Assembly (NCBI GenBank): GCA_023436395.1
Contig: JAEZJJ010000117.1
Location: forward strand, 1 to 18,603
From: Bacillota bacterium
GTDB taxonomy: Bacteria > Bacillota > Clostridia > Lachnospirales > Cellulosilyticaceae
Length of the DNA stretch: 18,603 nucleotides
Reading direction: 5' to 3'
Under the pieces are notes generated by a model. The model did no database searches. It had not been told where the DNA came from and worked only from the letters and a program-made list of their open reading frames with translations. Positions 14,769-18,603 of the stretch are shown one piece after another; positions within the stretch are counted from its first letter, which is position 1, and every line of letters starts with the position of its first letter. Position numbers and translations under genes: made by a program.

Positions 14769-15318
14769 AAGCTTTCCCCTCCTCTGCATAACTCCCTATC
14801 ATTGCTTCTTTTAATGTCTTCCTTGCTGTAAATAATCTGGACTTAACTGTTCCCTCCAAACACCCCAACACTTTTGCAATTTCCTTTGTAGGGAGTTCAT
14901 TATAGTAATAGAGAACAACAACAAGCCTTTGTTTGATGGGCAGCATTCCTATCTGTTTCACAATAGCCGCCGAACTTTCCTTTCTCATCATAATTTCTAG
15001 TGAAGAGGCCTCTCCTAACTGATCTTTCACTAGAATGATATCTTCCTTGGGTATCTCTTTGCTTTGCTTTTTGCAGTATCGCCAGGCCGTCCTCATCAAA
15101 ATATGAAATAGCCACGGTTTAAACCTTTTATTGTCTTTCAACTCTTTAATATGCTGATAGCATTTGATAAAACTCTCTTGAACGATATCTTCACTATCCA
15201 TCTTATTTACGGCAATAAAATAAGCCGTACGCATTGCCTCATTTTTATACTTTTCATAAAGCATATCAAAGGCTTGTTTATCACCTTGTTTCATCCTTAC
15301 TACAATCTCTTCTTCCAA
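14722..15318 (-). CDS. ECF sigma factor
   Basis: 198 residues. Region 2 spans about residues 13-84 (DSEDIVQESFIKCYQHI, then FKPWLFHILMRTAWRYCKK). Region 4 spans about 115-173 (MLPIKQRLVVVLYYYNELP, helix-turn-helix TKEIAKVLGCLEGTVKSRLF). The start is TTG at 15316-15318, eight bases after AAAGGAG (15327-15333). The next gene overlaps its end and encodes its likely anti-sigma factor. The C-terminal 25 residues are charged and lie in the overlap. Confidence 0.9.
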   Translation of the reverse strand: MEEEIVVRMKQGDKQAFDMLYEKYKNEAMRTAYFIAVNKMDSEDIVQESFIKCYQHIKELKDNKRFKPWLFHILMRTAWRYCKKQSKEIPKEDIILVKDQLGEASSLEIMMRKESSAAIVKQIGMLPIKQRLVVVLYYYNELPTKEIAKVLGCLEGTVKSRLFTARKTLKEAMIGSYAEEGKAYEKKSETRPENYSSL

Positions 15319-15345
15319 GATTTCTTCTCCTTTCTCTTCGATGCA

Positions 15346-15374
15346 TCTATACTAAAGAGTCTTCCCTCACCCAA
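15346..15374 (-). promoter_or_regulatory. Candidate promoter of the second ECF sigma operon
   Basis: On the minus strand TTGGGT (15369-15374) is separated by 17 bases from TATAGA (15346-15351), about 28 bases before the TTG start. It could be a housekeeping promoter or an autoregulated one; the sequence does not decide. Confidence 0.4.
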
Positions 15375-15677
15375 ATAGTTCATTTATAATCAAAAAATAT
15401 TTGCCTAACTTTTTAATGAAATTTTCAACAATTCATTATTTAGATTTTCATGAAAAACATAACAAATATGCCATTTCTGCTCTGTACTCCTATCATACTG
15501 TCTTTGCAGATATCACAAAAACTGCTAAATGATATCAGCAATGCAGTTGATTCCTAAAAAATGACATTAAAAATACAGGATTTGATCCTACAATAACTTA
15601 TACTATTAACTAAAATAAGGACATAACCACAAATAGCAGATGTGATCATATCCTAATTTTTTTATTTCATAGTTACA
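15375..15677. other. Intergenic region upstream of the second sigma operon
   Basis: About 300 AT-rich bases. It contains the hairpin at 15618-15654 and a 35-codon plus-strand open frame (15450-15557) that lacks a ribosome site and is not called. Nothing else is recognised. Confidence 0.5.
15618..15654 (-). terminator. Stem-loop after the glycine-zipper membrane protein gene
   Basis: On the minus strand a 14-bp stem (15641-15654 with 15618-15631) closes completely if three G-U pairs are allowed. Read on the plus strand the same positions give A-C mismatches, so the transcript is from the minus strand. It starts about 24 bases after the stop codon; the T tract is modest. Confidence 0.5.
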
Positions 15678-16172
15678 CTAATACATTGCCCCTGCCATAC
15701 ACGCAGCTAATATCAATTCAATCACAGTTGCCAAAACATAAATGCCGACACACTTTAATACACGTACTAAAACCTTTTCAGACTCCTTAGCAGCAATTTT
15801 TGCACTTACCCCTATGAGTACTGCACCAATTGCACCTCCCACTGCACCACCTATCACTAAAAAGAAATTAATAACATGTAAAACAATAAATACCCATCCC
15901 CACCCAGGCATTTTCATGGTCACATATTTCATTCCGGTCTCACAATCTTTCCCGTCAACTACCATTATCTGTTTTCCATCATAATTTGTATGTAAATGTG
16001 CTATCGTATTTCCTACAGGAATCTCTATTTCACGATCTAAAAATGTACCTTGGCTCTTTAATTTTTTTGTCTCAAATGCTTCACCTGGTGTAACTATGAT
16101 TTGCTTCCGTTCTACATTAATCGTATACATCGTTTCTTCACTCTGAATGCTCCATGATTTTTTTCGCTTCAT
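15678..16172 (-). CDS. Small membrane protein with glycine-zipper motif, unknown function
   Basis: 164 residues. Residues 1-85 look like a soluble, beta-rich domain. This is followed by a transmembrane segment of about 91-107, a glycine zipper GGAVGGAIGAVLIG (108-121), a short basic loop and a last transmembrane segment of about 142-160. The ATG at 16170-16172 has GAGGGGA about eight bases upstream. It appears to be a single-gene unit ending in a stem-loop. I do not recognise a named family; similar small proteins of unknown role occur in Clostridia. Confidence 0.65.
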   Translation of the reverse strand: MKRKKSWSIQSEETMYTINVERKQIIVTPGEAFETKKLKSQGTFLDREIEIPVGNTIAHLHTNYDGKQIMVVDGKDCETGMKYVTMKMPGWGWVFIVLHVINFFLVIGGAVGGAIGAVLIGVSAKIAAKESEKVLVRVLKCVGIYVLATVIELILAACMAGAMY

Positions 16173-16214
16173 TTTCTTATTCCCCTCAAAGATTATGGAT
16201 ACTGCTTTGCCATA

Positions 16215-16238
16215 CTTAATACTTCCTTTAATACTCCC
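16215..16238 (-). repeat. Tandem 12-bp repeat upstream of the membrane protein gene
   Basis: On the minus strand GGGAGTATTAAA is followed directly by GGAAGTATTAAG (two differences). It lies 43-66 bases before the start codon and could be an operator, or chance in AT-rich DNA. Confidence 0.3.
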
Positions 16239-16265
16239 TAATAACTATTTATTATTGATACACTT

Positions 16266-17335
16266 TGATTAGCCCCCAAAAACAGGTGTTTTTGAAGTTT
16301 TAAATACTAAAATTTCATGAACAATATTAAAACTTTCTACAAGGTTTGCAACATATCCTACGTTATCTGTATATTTCTCACGATATGTTGCATCTGGATC
16401 ACTTGGATTTTGAAGAATTTTAGAATTAAGATCTTTTCCTTGCTTAGGAACAACAACATCTTCTTCACTTTTTTCTGTTTGTTCCCTTAGTAAACGTGAT
16501 AAATGCTGGTAAGCTTCAGTTTGCAGAATTTCATTATTTAGAGTTAAACATGTTTCCTCTAACAGTAATGAATGTGATAATAGTCATTCAAGTTTAGTTG
16601 TTGCATCTTTATCTCTGGTTTTGTAAATGGTTTCATTCTTATGACCTTCTTTTAAATAGCACTGCAATTCTTGAGGTACAAAGGTAGGATTAATCTTGTT
16701 AAGTTTTTTGATAAGATTTAAGTTAACCGTATAAACAAGTTCAATTCTTGATAATTTTTTACATGAAGAACTAATCATCATAGAATCCATGCGAAGCATT
16801 TTACCATCAATCATCATTTCTGATTCCATATGTGCTGCTAAAGCTTCTATTTCCTGTTTGATTAAATCTATATTTGTTTTTTTCTCATATTCCATAACCC
16901 TATTCCTAAAATTTTAAAGGGTATTAATTGAAACAGGTTGCTTTTCATAGCTTGTTGTACCTAAAGCATACTGAAATCTCAAGTCAAAATGTAAACTGCC
17001 AATAAGGTCTTCATCTGCTAACTTAAAATTTTATTTAAGAATAAGAAGGCCAACTAATATATTAACTGGGGTATTAGGTCTTGAAACTTCATTATTGTAT
17101 AAAACCTGAAAAGGTTCTTCATTTATTTTTGAAAAAACATATTTATTAAAAGGGGATGCCCAGCTTTTTTCTAGATTTTGACGAAGATATTTAGGAAGAG
17201 CCAGTACTGGATCTTCAAGAGTAATTTGCTGAGTGCTATTCTTACGAAACATAGGTGTTCCCCTTTCAAAATTTTTCTTTAAGTATATCATATTTACATG
17301 TAGTTTTAAAAACTAGGCTTTTTGTGGGCTAATCA
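16266..17335 (-). mobile_element. Internally deleted IS1182-family element with both terminal repeats
   Basis: The inward-facing ends match at 16 of 17 bases: TGATTAGCCCCCAAAAA at 16266-16282 and, on the other strand, TGATTAGCCCACAAAAA at 17319-17335. They enclose a transposase pseudogene. The element is about 1.07 kb, well short of a full IS1182 copy, because the C-terminal catalytic part is missing. No target duplication is evident. Confidence 0.75.
16269..17252 (-). pseudogene. IS1182-family transposase, three nonsense codons and C-terminal deletion
   Basis: One continuous frame of 327 codons. It starts at the ATG 17250-17252 (AAAGGGG at 17261-17267) and ends at a TAA inside the left terminal repeat. 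The N-terminus (MFRKNSTQQITLEDPVLALP, then SRPNTPVNILVGLLILK) and middle (SLHFDLRFQYALGTTSY, MDSMMISSSCKKLSR, CYLKEGHKNETIY, NPSDPDATYREK) match IS1182 transposases. In-frame stops are at 17031-17033 (TAA), 16914-16916 (TAA) and 16584-16586 (TGA); there is no frameshift. After GYVANLVESFN the remaining catalytic region is missing and the frame jumps to a short tail that runs into the repeat. Non-functional. Confidence 0.85.
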
Positions 17336-17397
17336 TCCTATAGAATGAAATCTAAAAACTAAATTTTAGGAATATTATACCATATACTTAATAGCAA

Positions 17398-17775
17398 TTA
17401 AATCAAAATAGCGCTAAGGTAGATTTTATGAACCTCTGGACCGATGTAATACTTAAATTCTGTTACACCTGTAAGCCATTTTTCATTAGGTGCATGGGCA
17501 TTAGTTGATTTTATATTCTTCTTACGACAAATGCGTAAAACACGTTTATCGTTTATATTATGATAACGCTCCAAATCATCTCTTAATCGTCTATATCCTT
17601 TGTCTGGACTTTCGTTATGGATTTTTTCTGTGACTTTCGCAATTCTAATCCATTGCTGTAGAGATGTTGGAGATATTTGAAATTCATTTGCAAGATGACG
17701 TTGACTTATTAAACCATCTAGATATCTCTTTACGGCGGATATCTTCTCTTGTGCAGATATTCTCCTTCTAGACAT
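17398..17775 (-). pseudogene. IS3-family transposase remnant: OrfA start fused to pieces of OrfB
   Basis: A 125-codon open frame. Residues 1-46 are an OrfA-type helix-turn-helix (SRRRISAQEKISAVKRYLDG, then LANEFQISPTSLQQWI). Residues about 49-90 are OrfB pieces (IHNESPDKGYRRLRDDL, NDKRVLRICRKKNIKST). The frame then jumps to APNEKWLTGVTEFKYY and EVHKIYLSAIL. Intact OrfB has additional residues between IKST and the NEKWLTDVTEFK motif, and most of OrfA and the start and end of OrfB are missing, so at least two in-frame deletions joined them. The integrase core beyond the first Asp (here VTEFK context) is lost. Non-functional as a transposase. Confidence 0.75.
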
Positions 17776-17797
17776 AGAAAATACTCCCTTCTAAGCA

Positions 17798-17823
17798 ACA
17801 AGTGTTTTTATTATTTCACTTGT
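17798..17823. repeat. Inverted repeat upstream of the IS3 remnant
   Basis: ACAAGTG (17798-17804) and CACTTGT (17817-17823), extendable by one pair, flank a 12-base AT loop. It lies just before the remnant's start and may belong to the IS end. Confidence 0.4.
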
Positions 17824-17875
17824 TTACCTAAAAGGCAATGTCATTAAGTTAAGAAAAAAATAAACTACTACATTG

Positions 17876-17915
17876 AAAGAATGGTAAGCACCAAGATATC
17901 TGTTTGCCATTCTTT
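17876..17915. terminator. Stem-loop downstream of the IS4 transposase
   Basis: AAAGAATGGTAA (17876-17887) pairs with TTGCCATTCTTT (17904-17915) with one wobble or mismatch and a 16-base loop. A T-rich tail follows on the plus strand. It may terminate transcription entering or leaving the IS4 element. Confidence 0.45.
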
Positions 17916-17994
17916 TTAATTTATGAGCATACTAAGTACAGATGACATCAAATTGCCATCTGAATACGTTACAAATATTAAGTGTTATCTTTCT

Positions 17995-18603
17995 TTAGGA
18001 TATTCTATATGCAAATCCTAAGGCGTTTTTTGTATTTGAATATCTTTTAAAGGATCTTCCAGGGCGTATTGGGGAATAGAATTTTTTAATCATCTCTAAA
18101 AGTACCTTTTCCGAAAGCTTCTCCTTAAAATATTGATGGCAAAAATGTATTGCTTTTGCAAAATTAATTCTTTTATTCTTTGGACTTTTTACGTGATATG
18201 ATATTAATGCTGCAAAATTATACATGATTAACTTTGCAAAGATTTCTTGAAATATTAGATTTTGCTTTTTACTATGAATACTTGCCAATCCAACATTATA
18301 CTTTAATTCTTTGAAGGATGTTTCGATACTCCAACGCATTTTGTATAATTCTTTTAATGCTTGGGCTGGAAAATCATCTTTAGGGAGATTTGTAAATATA
18401 GTTTCATATGCAGAATCTGAAAGTTTAAATCGTACAATCCTAAATTTTAAATCATACATCTTGTTCTCTTTAGGTTGTAAGTAATCAAAAGTTGTGTGTG
18501 GTTGAATCCATCGGTATCTATTGGGATCCTTTTTTATTAACGCCATTGTATCTTTTGTTTTTCTACGAGTAAGTGTAATGGTAGTTTCCATATCAAATTC
18601 TTC
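17995..18603 (-). CDS. IS4-family transposase, C-terminal part (5' end outside window)
   Basis: The last 202 codons of a minus-strand gene whose frame is open to the right edge (EEFD precedes the first Met at 18591). It carries the IS4 signature Y-x2-R-x3-E-x6-K in YKMRWSIETSFKELK, which includes the catalytic Glu; the two catalytic Asp residues would lie outside the window. The tail ends SPIRPGRSFKRYS then NALGFAYRIS, as in clostridial IS4 members. This part shows no damage. The element's end may be the CAATGTCATTAAGTTAAG at about 17836-17853, but the partner repeat is not visible. Confidence 0.85.
   Translation of the reverse strand, partial: EEFDMETTITLTRRKTKDTMALIKKDPNRYRWIQPHTTFDYLQPKENKMYDLKFRIVRFKLSDSAYETIFTNLPKDDFPAQALKELYKMRWSIETSFKELKYNVGLASIHSKKQNLIFQEIFAKLIMYNFAALISYHVKSPKNKRINFAKAIHFCHQYFKEKLSEKVLLEMIKKFYSPIRPGRSFKRYSNTKNALGFAYRIS

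Noticed and set aside
15450..15557. 35-codon plus-strand open frame starting MKNITNMPFLL
   Set aside because: No ribosome binding site, in AT-rich intergenic DNA, with no similarity recognised.
17374..17382. TGGTATAAT extended -10 pointing into the IS1182 remnant
   Set aside because: It lies outside the IS and drives only a pseudogene; probably chance in AT-rich DNA.

Overview
The window looks like a piece of a low-GC Firmicutes chromosome, most likely an anaerobic Clostridia member of the Lachnospirales type. The reasons are AT-rich intergenic DNA, strong AGGAGG ribosome binding sites, several TTG starts, an S-layer-homology surface protein, a GH3 beta-glucosidase and clostridial-type insertion sequences (ISLre2, IS1182, IS3, IS4). 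The genus is inference; no rRNA or tRNA gene is present to settle it.

Layout. Position 1-106 is the start of an ISLre2-type transposase running off the left edge. Positions 459-6900 (all minus strand) hold a compact, relatively GC-rich block. Read in the direction of transcription it is an ECF-like sigma factor, a two-helix membrane protein, a polytopic membrane protein and a PrsW-type intramembrane protease. A terminator follows, then a second two-helix membrane protein that is a paralogue of the first, coupled by an ATGA overlap to a 1242-residue secreted S-layer-anchored protein. Positions 7010-9118 (minus) encode a cytoplasmic GH3 beta-glucosidase. The 840 bases to its right carry only decayed sequence, including the 5' end of a lost group II intron.

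Positions 9960-12915 (plus) form a response regulator / histidine kinase pair. It is followed by a separately promoted secreted protein whose promoter carries TGACA half-sites 11 bp apart, a plausible target of the response regulator. From 13250 leftward-pointing genes resume: a DUF4440/NTF2-like protein, a decayed gene tail, a second ECF sigma factor with its overlapping anti-sigma-like membrane protein, and a small glycine-zipper membrane protein. The right end (16266-18603) is an insertion-sequence graveyard: an internally deleted IS1182 copy with both terminal repeats and three in-frame stops, an internally deleted IS3 fragment, and the 3' part of an IS4 transposase leaving the window.

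The most interesting unit is the block at 459-6900. A sigma factor, candidate membrane-bound partners and a protease of the family that activates sigma-W in Bacillus by cutting its anti-sigma factor lie next to a large surface protein. That surface protein is preceded by a paralogue of the sigma-linked membrane protein. I read this as a possible self-contained surface-sensing regulon. The sequence supports the gene identities and the paralogy; the regulatory circuit is inference.
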